A stretch of DNA of 33,466 bases from assembly GCA_902478725.1 (NCBI GenBank), contig CABSMD010000006.1, forward strand, positions 1 to 33,466, written 5' to 3'. Below the pieces are notes generated by a model that worked only from the letters and a program-made list of their open reading frames with translations, was not told the origin of the DNA and ran no database searches. A program made the position numbers and the translations under genes. This stretch comes from an uncultured Clostridia bacterium (GTDB lineage: Bacteria; Bacillota; Clostridia; HGM11514). Positions 24,624 to 31,837 of the stretch are shown here, piece after piece (position 1 is the stretch's first letter; each line of letters opens with the position of its first letter).

Positions 24624-26021
24624 TCAGTTTTCCCGCTTGATGCGCAGCACCTTTTTCTTAAAGTCGGTGTAGTTGAATGGCAGCAGGGGATAAAGGTAGC
24701 TGTCGCCCGATATGGTTTTGTTGCAGGCCAGCGCGATAAAGAGCAGGACGATACTTCCGAAGAATCCCCAGGCGTTTAACAGGACGGTGGCCACCAGCAT
24801 GACCATCCGGCAGAATTTGAGGGCATAGCCAAGCTCAAAGCTGGGGAGGGAGTAGTTGGCAATCGTGACAAACGCCATATACAGCAGCGCCTCGCCCGAA
24901 AACCACCCCGATTTGACCGCAAAATCCCCCAAAATGACCGCGCCGACCATACTTAACGAGGTGGTCAGCATGTTGGGGGTGTTGAGCGCGGCGAGCTTGA
25001 GGCCGTCGATGGCAATTTCCAATATCATCAGCTGCCAGAACACCGGCACCGAACTTTCCTCTACCAAGATAAACTGCAGCCATGACGGTACCCAGTCCGG
25101 GTTTTGCAGCAGCAGCAGCCACAGCGGGGTCAGCAGCAGCGTCGCCACGCTGACCGAAAAGCGGGTCAGGCGCAGGTAGCTGCCGGTGATCGGGGGGAAA
25201 TAAAAGTCGTTTGCCTCCTCCATCAGGTCGAATAGGTTGATCGGCAGGATCATGGCGGAGGGGGAGTTGTCCACCATAATGACCAGGTCGCCCTCTAAAA
25301 TCTGGGCGGCGGTGGTGTCCGGCCGTTCGGAATACTTGAATTTGGGAAACGGGTTGTACCATTTGCGCCGCAGCAGGATTTCGGCCAAACTCTGCTGGTT
25401 CATCGTCAGCGCGTCGGTGTCGGTGTTTTTAAGCCGTTCGCGCACCTTGTCCACCAGCTTGTGGTCCACCCGGTCGTCGATGTAGCACAGCGCGATATCG
25501 GTCTTGGAAGCGCGCCCTATCGCCATGTGCTCCACATGGAGGTTGCGGTCGCGGATGCGCCGGCGGATCAGCGCGGTGTTCAAGATCAGGGTCTCGACGA
25601 AGCCATCCTTCGAGCCGCGGAACACCTTGTCCTTTTCCGGCTCGGAGGTGGAACGCTGGGGATAGGTGCGGGTATCCACCAGAATGCACCGGTCGAACCC
25701 GTCTACAAACAGCGCCATCATACCGGAAAGCACCGAGGTTACAACGGTGTCCGCATCGTATTCCAGCGACAGCTCGCAGTAGGGCACGCAGTTTTTGGAA
25801 AAGGTATGCGCGTCGGCCATAAACGCTTCGTTGTCCACCGAATAGAAAAATTCCAGTATTTTTTCAATGATTTCGTCCTTGGCAAAGCCGTCGACAAAGA
25901 AAATCGCGCTCTCGCGGTTGCAGATTTTTAAGGTGCGGTACACGATGTCGAAGTTTTTTTCAACGTGCAGCAGTCCCTTAAAATCCTCTATGGTTTTCCG
26001 CACGTCCGGATTGATTCCCAT
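24624..26021 (-). CDS. spoVAF: GerA-family spore membrane protein, SpoVAF-type
   Basis: GerA-family A subunits are spore inner-membrane proteins; the SpoVAF subgroup is thought to modulate germination and dipicolinate release. The 465-residue protein has the family's large soluble N-terminal part (about 1-285) and five or so hydrophobic helices in the C-terminal 180 residues, from LTRFSVSVATLLLTPLWLLLL onward. Diagnostic segments are FRGSKDGFVETLILNTALIR and ILEGDLVIMVDNSPSAMILP. The PQRSTSEPEKDKVFRGSKDGF wording is nearer SpoVAF than GerAA/GerKA, but this subfamily call is from memory of the family. It is a solitary gene with no B, C or other spoVA gene beside it. AAAGGA precedes the ATG. 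No sigma-A promoter is evident upstream, consistent with forespore expression, and a weak GCATT-N17-CAATAATA could be sigma-G-like. Confidence 0.85.
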   Translation of the reverse strand: MGINPDVRKTIEDFKGLLHVEKNFDIVYRTLKICNRESAIFFVDGFAKDEIIEKILEFFYSVDNEAFMADAHTFSKNCVPYCELSLEYDADTVVTSVLSGMMALFVDGFDRCILVDTRTYPQRSTSEPEKDKVFRGSKDGFVETLILNTALIRRRIRDRNLHVEHMAIGRASKTDIALCYIDDRVDHKLVDKVRERLKNTDTDALTMNQQSLAEILLRRKWYNPFPKFKYSERPDTTAAQILEGDLVIMVDNSPSAMILPINLFDLMEEANDFYFPPITGSYLRLTRFSVSVATLLLTPLWLLLLQNPDWVPSWLQFILVEESSVPVFWQLMILEIAIDGLKLAALNTPNMLTTSLSMVGAVILGDFAVKSGWFSGEALLYMAFVTIANYSLPSFELGYALKFCRMVMLVATVLLNAWGFFGSIVLLFIALACNKTISGDSYLYPLLPFNYTDFKKKVLRIKREN

Positions 26022-26109
26022 GCGCTCAAGTCCTTTCTGCTTTCAAAGTGGTATTATTATTGGCTGAAATTGCAAAAATAATGCAATCGGCGCACGTGGA
26101 TAATTGTAA

Positions 26110-26139
26110 TTGACAAACCGGATCCATTGCTGGTATAAT
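26110..26139 (+). promoter_or_regulatory. Sigma-A-type promoter of prmA
   Basis: A perfect TTGACA (26110-26115) is separated by 18 bp from a perfect TATAAT (26134-26139). The prmA start lies 36 bp downstream of the -10 box. Confidence 0.88.
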
Positions 26140-26175
26140 AAATGGCATATTTATCAAATAAGGTTGGTAAAGGAC

Positions 26176-27123
26176 ATGGACTGGATACAGGCGGAAATCG
26201 CGACAAACACAGGCGGCATCGATATTTTGTGCGGGAAATTACAGATGGTTGGCATTGGCGGCTTTGAGATCGAGGACGCGGCGGAATTTGAGGAGTTCCT
26301 GCACCACAGCGGCCCACACTGGGACATGGTGGACGAGGAGCTGCTGGCAAACAAGACTGGCTCCACCTGTGTGAAGCTCTATCTGTCCGACCCCGAACAG
26401 CTGGCCGCCGTGCGCGCGGCCCTCGCCGAGCTCAGGCGTGACGGCGATTCGCAGGAGCTTGGCACGCTGGAGCTTCGCGTCACATCGGTGGACGAGCAGG
26501 ACTGGGCCAACGCCTGGAAGAAGTATTACAAACCCCTGCGCGCCGGGCGAAGCCTGGTCATCCGTCCGTTTTGGGAGGATTACGAGCCGCGGCCGGGCGA
26601 CCGGGTGGTTACGATCGATCCCGGTATGGCGTTCGGCACCGGCACGCATGAGACCACCGCCATGTGCCTGTCGCTTCTGGAGGATTTTATAAAGCCGGGG
26701 GACAGGGTGCTTGACGTTGGCTGCGGCAGTGGGATTTTATCCATCGCCGCCTTGCGATTGGGCGCGCGGGAAGCGGACGCGGCGGACATTGACCCGCTTG
26801 CGGTCAAGATCGCGCGTGACAACGGCGCGCGCAACGGGTATGGTCCCGAACAGCTGTGTGTGCAGACGGGCAGCCTGACCGAAACGGCGCGGGGACGGTA
26901 TACCTGTATCGTTTCCAATATTATTGCGGACGTGATTATCACACTCTGCGCTGAGGCAGGAAGTTTCCTGGCGGACGGCGGCGTGTGGCTGTGTTCCGGC
27001 ATCATCGCTGACCGCGAGGCGGACGTGCTTGCCGCGTTTGTGCAGCACGGGTTTTCGGTGCTGCGGCGGGAACAGCAGAAGGAATGGCTTGCGTTCGCGG
27101 TTGCGGGGGAGCCAAATGCCTAA
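26176..27123 (+). CDS. prmA: Ribosomal protein L11 methyltransferase
   Basis: PrmA transfers methyl groups from S-adenosylmethionine to lysine side chains and the N-terminus of ribosomal protein L11. The 315-residue protein has the family's N-terminal substrate-recruiting domain (MDWIQAEIATNTGGIDILCG onward), then the linker with ITSVDEQDWANAWKKYY-like text, and the Rossmann methyltransferase core. The core contains the motif FGTGTHETTAMCLSLLE and the SAM-binding motif VLDVGCGSGILSIAAL at about residues 180-195. SNIIADVIITL corresponds to the active-site NILA/NIIA motif. The ATG at 26176 follows AAAGGA closely; a TTG at 26110 in the same frame is actually the -35 box. The stop codon overlaps the start of rsmE by 8 bases. 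Confidence 0.96.
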   Translation: MDWIQAEIATNTGGIDILCGKLQMVGIGGFEIEDAAEFEEFLHHSGPHWDMVDEELLANKTGSTCVKLYLSDPEQLAAVRAALAELRRDGDSQELGTLELRVTSVDEQDWANAWKKYYKPLRAGRSLVIRPFWEDYEPRPGDRVVTIDPGMAFGTGTHETTAMCLSLLEDFIKPGDRVLDVGCGSGILSIAALRLGAREADAADIDPLAVKIARDNGARNGYGPEQLCVQTGSLTETARGRYTCIVSNIIADVIITLCAEAGSFLADGGVWLCSGIIADREADVLAAFVQHGFSVLRREQQKEWLAFAVAGEPNA

Positions 27124-27859
27124 GTTTTTTACGCGGGAGATCCGCGGCGATACCATAAAAATCTGCGGGCCGGATGCAAAACATCTCACAAAGGTCTTGA
27201 GAAAACGTCCCGGAGATGGTATAATGGTCTGCGACGGTGACGGTTTTGATTACCATGCGGTAATTGAGTCGGCCGATGGGGAGACCGTAACCGCCCGGAT
27301 TACCGGACGGGAAGCGAACCGGTGCGAGCCGGCGGTGCGGGTGACCGTCTACCAGGCGGTGCCGAAGGGTTCCAAGATGGAGACGGTGGTGCAAAAATGC
27401 ACCGAGCTTGGGGCGTTTGCGTTTGTGCCGTTCACCAGCGAATACTCGGTGGTGCGCGACGACGCGCGCGGCTTTGCCAAAAAGTGCGAACGCTGGCAAA
27501 AGACCGCGGACGAAGCGGTCAAGCAGTGTATGCGCGGCAGGATTCCGCAGGTCGCCCCTGTGCTGGATTTTCAAAAAATGCTGCAGACAGCGGCGGCGCA
27601 CCAGCTCTGCCTGATGGCCTATGAACGGTGCGAGGGGCGCACCCTCAAGGCGGCGCTGTTACAAGGACAGGACAAGCCCGGTGGATTGTCGGACGTCGGC
27701 CTCATCGTCGGCAGTGAGGGCGGGTTTTCGCCCGCGGAGGCGGAGGCGGCCGAGGCAGAGGGGATTTTTACGGTTTCCCTTGGACAACGGATTTTGCGCA
27801 CCGAGACAGCCGCGCCGGCGGCGCTTGCGTGTATCATGTATCAACTGGACCAGATGTAA
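27116..27859 (+). CDS. rsmE: 16S rRNA (uracil-1498-N3)-methyltransferase
   Basis: RsmE methylates N3 of U1498 in helix 44 of 16S rRNA. The 247-residue protein has a small N-terminal PUA-like part (PKFFTREIRGDTIKICGPDA) and a SPOUT-type knotted methyltransferase domain. The C-terminal SAM-binding knot is clear as LIVGSEGGFSPAEAEAAEAE followed by LGQRILRTETAAPAAL. The ATG lies inside the end of prmA (8-base overlap) behind GGGGGAG, indicating coupled translation. The prmA-rsmE pairing is widespread in Firmicutes. Confidence 0.97.
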   Translation: MPKFFTREIRGDTIKICGPDAKHLTKVLRKRPGDGIMVCDGDGFDYHAVIESADGETVTARITGREANRCEPAVRVTVYQAVPKGSKMETVVQKCTELGAFAFVPFTSEYSVVRDDARGFAKKCERWQKTADEAVKQCMRGRIPQVAPVLDFQKMLQTAAAHQLCLMAYERCEGRTLKAALLQGQDKPGGLSDVGLIVGSEGGFSPAEAEAAEAEGIFTVSLGQRILRTETAAPAALACIMYQLDQM

Positions 27860-27894
27860 CACGACATAGATTTTACAAAAAGGAGTTGTTTGGT

Positions 27895-28386
27895 TTGACA
27901 AAACAGGAACAGGAAAGAATCACAAACCGCATTCTGATCAGCATGGCGATGGGCTTTGGATTTCTGATCATGATGTACTACCTCTATGGCGCGCTCGCGT
28001 CCGCGATGCTTCGGCCCGCGCCGACGTTCTGGACAATTTGCGGGCTGTTTGTCGTGGGGATCGCGATTATGCTGTGGAAGTACATGGGCGAGGCGAAGAA
28101 ACAGGAGCTTTCGTTTGCGGACGCCTACAAAAAGGACTTAAAGGCCAGGATGTTTGCCAACTTTGCGATCTTTTTCGCAGTCGGCGCGATATTGTCGGTC
28201 GTGACGCTGTACGGCGGCTACCGCACGATGATGAAGGTCATTGCGTGGGGCATCGGCGGGTATATCGTCCTTCTCATCATCGGTTCCTACATCTATCAGG
28301 CGATGGTGGAGAAAAAGGCGAAAAAGGCAAAGATCAGCGCGAAGGCGGCGGCAAAGGCCGCGAAAAATGCCCAGCGCCAGAAATAA
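27895..28386 (+). CDS. Four-helix membrane protein with basic C-terminus, unknown function
   Basis: No family was recognised. The 163-residue product starts with TTG at 27895, nine bases behind GGAG. It contains four hydrophobic segments: about residues 13-35 (ILISMAMGFGFLIMMYYLYG), 44-65 (FWTICGLFVVGIAIMLW), 85-108 (FANFAIFFAVGAILSVVTL) and 115-137 (VIAWGIGGYIVLLIIGSYI). A tail rich in Lys and Ala follows (about 139-163) and could bind nucleic acid or acidic lipids. It is 35 bp behind rsmE on the same strand and ends before a terminator, so it is the last gene of the prmA-rsmE transcript. Confidence 0.78.
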   Translation: MTKQEQERITNRILISMAMGFGFLIMMYYLYGALASAMLRPAPTFWTICGLFVVGIAIMLWKYMGEAKKQELSFADAYKKDLKARMFANFAIFFAVGAILSVVTLYGGYRTMMKVIAWGIGGYIVLLIIGSYIYQAMVEKKAKKAKISAKAAAKAAKNAQRQK

Positions 28387-28401
28387 AGCGTAGATGCAAG
28401 G

Positions 28402-28436
28402 AACCATGTTGTGCGGACAGCGCGGCATGGTTTTTT
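28402..28436 (+). terminator. Rho-independent terminator of the prmA-rsmE transcript
   Basis: Arms 28402-28414 and 28420-28432 pair over 13 positions (ten Watson-Crick, three G-U), with the loop GGACA, and are followed by a run of T residues to 28436. Confidence 0.85.
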
Positions 28437-28469
28437 GTATCTTAGGCGGGTTTGCGGCATAGGGAAGGA

Positions 28470-28486
28470 ACAGGCGTTCCGCCTGT
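28470..28486. repeat. Short perfect dyad before the GyrI-like gene
   Basis: ACAGGCG-TTC-CGCCTGT is a perfect 7-bp inverted repeat with a three-base spacer, 31 bp before the start codon. It may be an operator or a leader hairpin; no promoter hexamers were confidently placed around it. Confidence 0.45.
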
Positions 28487-28517
28487 AAAATTAAGAAGAA
28501 TGGAAGGGATGGTTAAA

Positions 28518-29036
28518 ATGGCAGAGATCGTAAAATGCTACCAGCAGGAGATTCCGGCGGTGCGGTTTGCCGGCAAATGCTACGGTGACGAAGACCGGCA
28601 CGACGGCGGCTTTGGATTGCAGTGGGACGAGTGGCTCCAAAACGGATACTTCGAACCCCTGGAAGCGGCTTTGGGCGACCCCAAATCCCTCTACGAAGAC
28701 GGCGACGCTTACATTGGGCTGATGCGCTGGAAGGAAGGCGAGCCCTTCCAGTACTGGATCGGGATGTTCCTGCCCGCCGGCGCGGCGGTGCCGGAAGGGT
28801 ATGGGTCTGTCGATTTCGGTGCGGGCAGCTTAGGCATCTGCTGGCTGCACGGGCCGGATAACGACTGTTTCGCGCAGGAGGACCAGGGCTTTGGCAAGCT
28901 CAGCGAGCAGGGCTGGGAGCCGCTCGCGGACGGGGAGGGCGCAATCTGGTTCTTTGAACGCTACGGCTGCCCCCGCTTTACCACGCCGGACGCGGACGGG
29001 AAGATTATCCTTGACCTCGGTTACTATGTAAAATAG
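28518..29036 (+). CDS. GyrI-like small-molecule-binding protein
   Basis: The 172-residue protein resembles stand-alone GyrI/effector-binding (AraC-type ligand-binding) proteins of Clostridia. Characteristic text includes EIVKCYQQEIPAVRFAGKCY at the N-terminus, then FQYWIGMFLPAGAAVPEGYG, GSLGICWLHGP and the C-terminal WFFERYGCPRFTTPDADGKI. No HTH or membrane segment is present, so it is probably a cytoplasmic ligand-binding or sequestering protein; some family members hydrolyse cyclopropanoid or bind toxic compounds. Three in-frame ATGs (28500, 28509 and 28518) are candidates; the last follows GGAAGGG and gives the usual N-terminus. It is flanked by terminators on both sides and appears monocistronic. 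Confidence 0.82.
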   Translation: MAEIVKCYQQEIPAVRFAGKCYGDEDRHDGGFGLQWDEWLQNGYFEPLEAALGDPKSLYEDGDAYIGLMRWKEGEPFQYWIGMFLPAGAAVPEGYGSVDFGAGSLGICWLHGPDNDCFAQEDQGFGKLSEQGWEPLADGEGAIWFFERYGCPRFTTPDADGKIILDLGYYVK

Positions 29037-29097
29037 CGGGCCAAGGGCAATGCGGCGAATGGCGTATTCTAAATGTGATAAAAATTTGTTCCAAAAC

Positions 29098-29138
29098 GGG
29101 CGGGGCTCCCCAAGGAAGGGGAACCCCGCCCCCTTGTT
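29098..29138 (+). terminator. Hairpin terminator after the GyrI-like gene
   Basis: A very GC-rich stem of 14 positions with one mismatch (29098-29111 with 29118-29131) is followed by CCTTGTTT, a weak U-tract. It is 61 bp after the stop codon. Confidence 0.75.
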
Positions 29139-29171
29139 TAGCCTGTTCACAGAATGTTTATGATTTACGCC

Positions 29172-29200
29172 TTGATTTTAAAAACGAAAAGGGGTATAAT
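29172..29200 (+). promoter_or_regulatory. Promoter of the kduI-kduD unit
   Basis: TTGATT (29172-29177) is followed after 17 bp by a perfect TATAAT (29195-29200). The kduI start is 36 bp downstream of the -10 box. No cre-like or KdgR-like operator was recognised with confidence. Confidence 0.82.
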
Positions 29201-29236
29201 GATACCATCCAAATTTTAGATAGGAGATGAAAGAAG

Positions 29237-30067
29237 ATGGATATCAGGCACGCATCCAATCCGTGCGACGCAAAGCACTATACGACCGAACGGCTGAGAG
29301 AAGAGTTTTTGATCGAGACCTTGTTTGTTGCCGACGAGATCACGATGACATACAGCCACATCGACCGGATCATCGCCGGCGGTATGATGCCGGTCAATAA
29401 GGGATTAAGCCCCAAAGCGGACAAGGAGCTGGGGGTGGATTACTTTCTTGAACGGCGCGAACTGGGGGTCATCAACATCGGCGGCCCCGGCCGGATCACC
29501 CTCGACGGCACGGTGTATGAGATGAATCCGCGCGACGCGATCTATGTCGGCATGGGAACGCGCGAGCTGCTGTTTGAAAGCACGGACGCGGCCAACCCGG
29601 CCAAGTTCTATTTCAACAGCTGTCCGGCGCACAAAACCTATGACACGGTGAAAATCGACATCGCCAAGGCGCAAAAGCGCAAGCTCGGCACCCCTGAGAC
29701 TGCAAATGTCCGCACAATCAACCAGATCATTCATCCGGACGTCTGCAAGACCTGCCAGCTCACCATGGGGATGACCGCTCTGGAGCCGGGCAGCGTTTGG
29801 AACACCATGCCCTCGCACACCCACGGGCGCAGGATGGAGGTTTACCTCTATTTTGACCTGCCCGACGACGCGGTCGTATTTCATATGATGGGCGAACCGG
29901 ACGAGACGAGGCACATCGTGATGCACAACGAGCAGGCGGTCATCTCGCCGAGCTGGTCGATCCATTCCGGCGTGGGCACCTCCAATTATACCTTTATCTG
30001 GGGGATGTGCGGCGAAAACCAGACCTTTGACGATATGGACGATATCGCCATGTATGATTTAAAATAG
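29237..30067 (+). CDS. kduI: 4-deoxy-L-threo-5-hexosulose-uronate ketol-isomerase
   Basis: KduI converts 5-keto-4-deoxyuronate, formed from unsaturated uronates released by polysaccharide lyases, to 2,5-diketo-3-deoxygluconate (DKII). The 276 residues match the family length. The metal-binding set of this cupin-type enzyme is visible: H194 and H196 in PSHTHGRRME, E201 and H243 in SWSIHSGVG. The N-terminal half (HIDRIIAGGMMPVNKGL, GVINIGGPGRI) also follows the family. GGAGATGAAAG precedes the ATG. kduD follows after 21 bp, giving the classic isomerase-dehydrogenase pair. It acts in the cytoplasm in degradation of pectin or glycosaminoglycan fragments. Confidence 0.96.
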   Translation: MDIRHASNPCDAKHYTTERLREEFLIETLFVADEITMTYSHIDRIIAGGMMPVNKGLSPKADKELGVDYFLERRELGVINIGGPGRITLDGTVYEMNPRDAIYVGMGTRELLFESTDAANPAKFYFNSCPAHKTYDTVKIDIAKAQKRKLGTPETANVRTINQIIHPDVCKTCQLTMGMTALEPGSVWNTMPSHTHGRRMEVYLYFDLPDDAVVFHMMGEPDETRHIVMHNEQAVISPSWSIHSGVGTSNYTFIWGMCGENQTFDDMDDIAMYDLK

Positions 30068-30088
30068 GAGAAAAGGGGTAAAGAAGAA

Positions 30089-30850
30089 ATGATTTTAGAC
30101 CAATTCAGCTTAGCGGGCAAAACCGCAATCGTGACCGGCGCAAGCACCGGTTTGGGCCAGGGCGTTTCCATTGCGTTTGCGCAGGCGGGCGCAAACGTTG
30201 TCGGTGTGGACTATGTGGATATGCCTGAAACCAAGGAGATGATCGAAAAGGCCGGCGGCAAATTCGTGCCCGTCGTTGCCAACCTGATGACCTTAGACCC
30301 GATCGAGGGGATCATTAAAACCGCGGTCGATTCGTTCGGCCATCTCGATATTTTGGTCAACAACGCCGGTATCATCCGCCGGCAGGACGCCATCGAGTTC
30401 ACGGTGGAAAACTGGGACGACGTCATCAACATCAACCTGCGCACGGTGTTCTTTTTCAGCCAGGCGGCCGCCAGGCAGTACATCAAGCAGGGCACGCCGG
30501 GCAAGATCATCAACATCGCTTCGATGCTTTCCTACCAGGGCGGCATCCGTGTACCCTCCTACACCGCCAGCAAAAGCGGCGTGATGGGCATTACCCGTTC
30601 GATGGCGAACGAGTGGGCGAAGCATAACATCAACATCAACGCGATCGCACCGGGCTATATGGCGACCAACAACACCCAACAGCTCCGTTCCGACGAGGAG
30701 CGCAGCGAGGAGATTCTGGGCCGCATCCCGGCGGGACGCTGGGGCACCCCGGCGGATGTCGCGGGCCCGGCGGTATTTCTGGCCTCTCCCGCCTCTGACT
30801 ATGTCAACGGCTATACCGTTGCGGTGGACGGCGGCTGGCTGGCGCGGTAA
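30089..30850 (+). CDS. kduD: 2-dehydro-3-deoxy-D-gluconate 5-dehydrogenase (SDR)
   Basis: KduD reduces DKII to 2-keto-3-deoxygluconate with NADH. The 253-residue protein is a classical short-chain dehydrogenase. It has the cofactor motif TGASTGLG at 16-23 and NNAG at 91-94, and the catalytic residues are S145, Y158 and K162 (YTASK). The C-terminal VNGYTVAVDGGWLAR is typical of KduD-like enzymes. AGGAGAAAAGGGG precedes the start. It stands directly behind kduI. No KDG kinase or aldolase is in the window, so the last steps must be encoded elsewhere. Confidence 0.94.
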   Translation: MILDQFSLAGKTAIVTGASTGLGQGVSIAFAQAGANVVGVDYVDMPETKEMIEKAGGKFVPVVANLMTLDPIEGIIKTAVDSFGHLDILVNNAGIIRRQDAIEFTVENWDDVININLRTVFFFSQAAARQYIKQGTPGKIINIASMLSYQGGIRVPSYTASKSGVMGITRSMANEWAKHNININAIAPGYMATNNTQQLRSDEERSEEILGRIPAGRWGTPADVAGPAVFLASPASDYVNGYTVAVDGGWLAR

Positions 30851-30888
30851 CACGTTTTTAGAAATTTTGGGGGTATGAAATCATCCGC

Positions 30889-30911
30889 GGGGCAATACTA
30901 GGTATTGCCCC
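30889..30911 (+). terminator. Strong hairpin after kduD, terminator without clear U-tract
   Basis: A perfect 10-bp stem (30889-30898 with 30902-30911, loop TAG), extendable at its base with a one-base bulge, lies 38 bp after kduD. No run of T follows directly, so it may be a 3'-end stabiliser or a weak terminator. The remaining bases to 31009 show no further gene. Confidence 0.55.
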
Positions 30912-31009
30912 CGGTCAATTCCGTGTTTTGCCTGTTCTAAGCGCGGGGGCCGGATACGGGAGTTTTATACCCCCTGTTTTTTACATGTACCAACGAGGAG
31001 GAATGCATA

Positions 31010-31771
31010 TTGAAAACGAGAAGGATACTTTGCCTGCTGGCAATCCTGGCGGTGATCGCCTCCGGCTGCAACGGCAAGCCGCAGCCGAAGCCCTATGATG
31101 ATACCGACAGCGCGCCCGTCAAGGCGGCGAAAACCTTTATACAGGCCATCAACGACGGCGACCGCGAGGCGGCGGAGCTGGTTTTGCACAGTGAGGCTTC
31201 CTATGAGGAGGAAGGGAAAAGTCCGGTTTTGATCAAGGGTGTAACCGGTAACTCCTATGTCAGACGCCTGGTCGAAAAGGAAACCAGGTTCGTAAACCCG
31301 ACCCTCACCGGCGAGGGGGACGGCTATTGTGAATTCGAGGTGGACCAGACCAACTATATCTGGAGCACGCTTTGGAACCTCAAGCCGGAGGACATGCACT
31401 ACAAGTATAAATTTCTGGTCGCGGACGGCCTGATTACAAGGATATTTGTGTATAAAAACGACGCGGCTGATAAAATATTGACCGAAAACACCAACGGGAC
31501 GATTAACATTAAAGTCGACCAAAACGACGACGGCTATCTCGACGTGACCCAGGTGGGCGCGGCGTCCCCCGCCGCGGGAGCCGGGATGCAGGAGGGCGAT
31601 GTAATTAAAAAGATCGACGGCGTCGACATTAAGGACATGCGGGACACCTACGAAATCGCCTACCGCTTGAACGGTAGAATCGGTGAACCGGTCGAGCTGA
31701 CCGTGGAGCGCGGCGGCAAGGAGATGACCTTCAAGCCGACCCGCGTTGAGGGCAAGGCACAGAATCCCTGA
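31010..31771 (+). CDS. PDZ-domain lipoprotein
   Basis: The 253-residue protein starts with TTG at 31010, eight bases behind AGGAGG. A lipoprotein signal peptide (RILCLLAILAVIASGC) puts the lipidated cysteine at about residue 20. Residues about 30-145 form an NTF2/DUF4878-like region, judged from KAAKTFIQAINDGDREAAELV near its start and a following beta-rich stretch; this is tentative. Residues about 165-245 are a PDZ domain, with SPAAGAGMQEGDVIKKIDGV, the ligand-loop region and LTVERGGKEMTF. No protease domain is fused, so it may be a scaffold or adaptor at the outer face of the membrane. It stands alone between the kduD hairpin and a shared terminator. Confidence 0.85.
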   Translation: MKTRRILCLLAILAVIASGCNGKPQPKPYDDTDSAPVKAAKTFIQAINDGDREAAELVLHSEASYEEEGKSPVLIKGVTGNSYVRRLVEKETRFVNPTLTGEGDGYCEFEVDQTNYIWSTLWNLKPEDMHYKYKFLVADGLITRIFVYKNDAADKILTENTNGTINIKVDQNDDGYLDVTQVGAASPAAGAGMQEGDVIKKIDGVDIKDMRDTYEIAYRLNGRIGEPVELTVERGGKEMTFKPTRVEGKAQNP

Positions 31772-31785
31772 TGAGCGAATAAATG

Positions 31786-31835
31786 ACACAAAAACATTCC
31801 CGGCGCAAACCTTTGCGCCGGGAATGTTTTTGTGT
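31786..31835. terminator. Bidirectional terminator, 24-bp perfect stem
   Basis: Arms 31786-31809 and 31812-31835 are perfectly complementary with only CC between them. The stem has a GC-rich core flanked by A-run and T-run, so it can end both the PDZ lipoprotein transcript (+) and the convergent histidine kinase transcript (-). The kinase stop codon is only three bases away. Confidence 0.92.
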
Positions 31836-31837
31836 CC

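Noticed and set aside
24624..26021. Call as a nutrient-receptor A subunit (GerAA/GerKA)
   Set aside because: The wording around the conserved RGSKDGF and NSPSAMILP segments is closer to SpoVAF, and no B or C subunit gene is adjacent; the alternative is not fully excluded.
26091..26100. CACGTG core as a second parS
   Set aside because: The flanks do not continue the TGTTT/AAACA palindrome.
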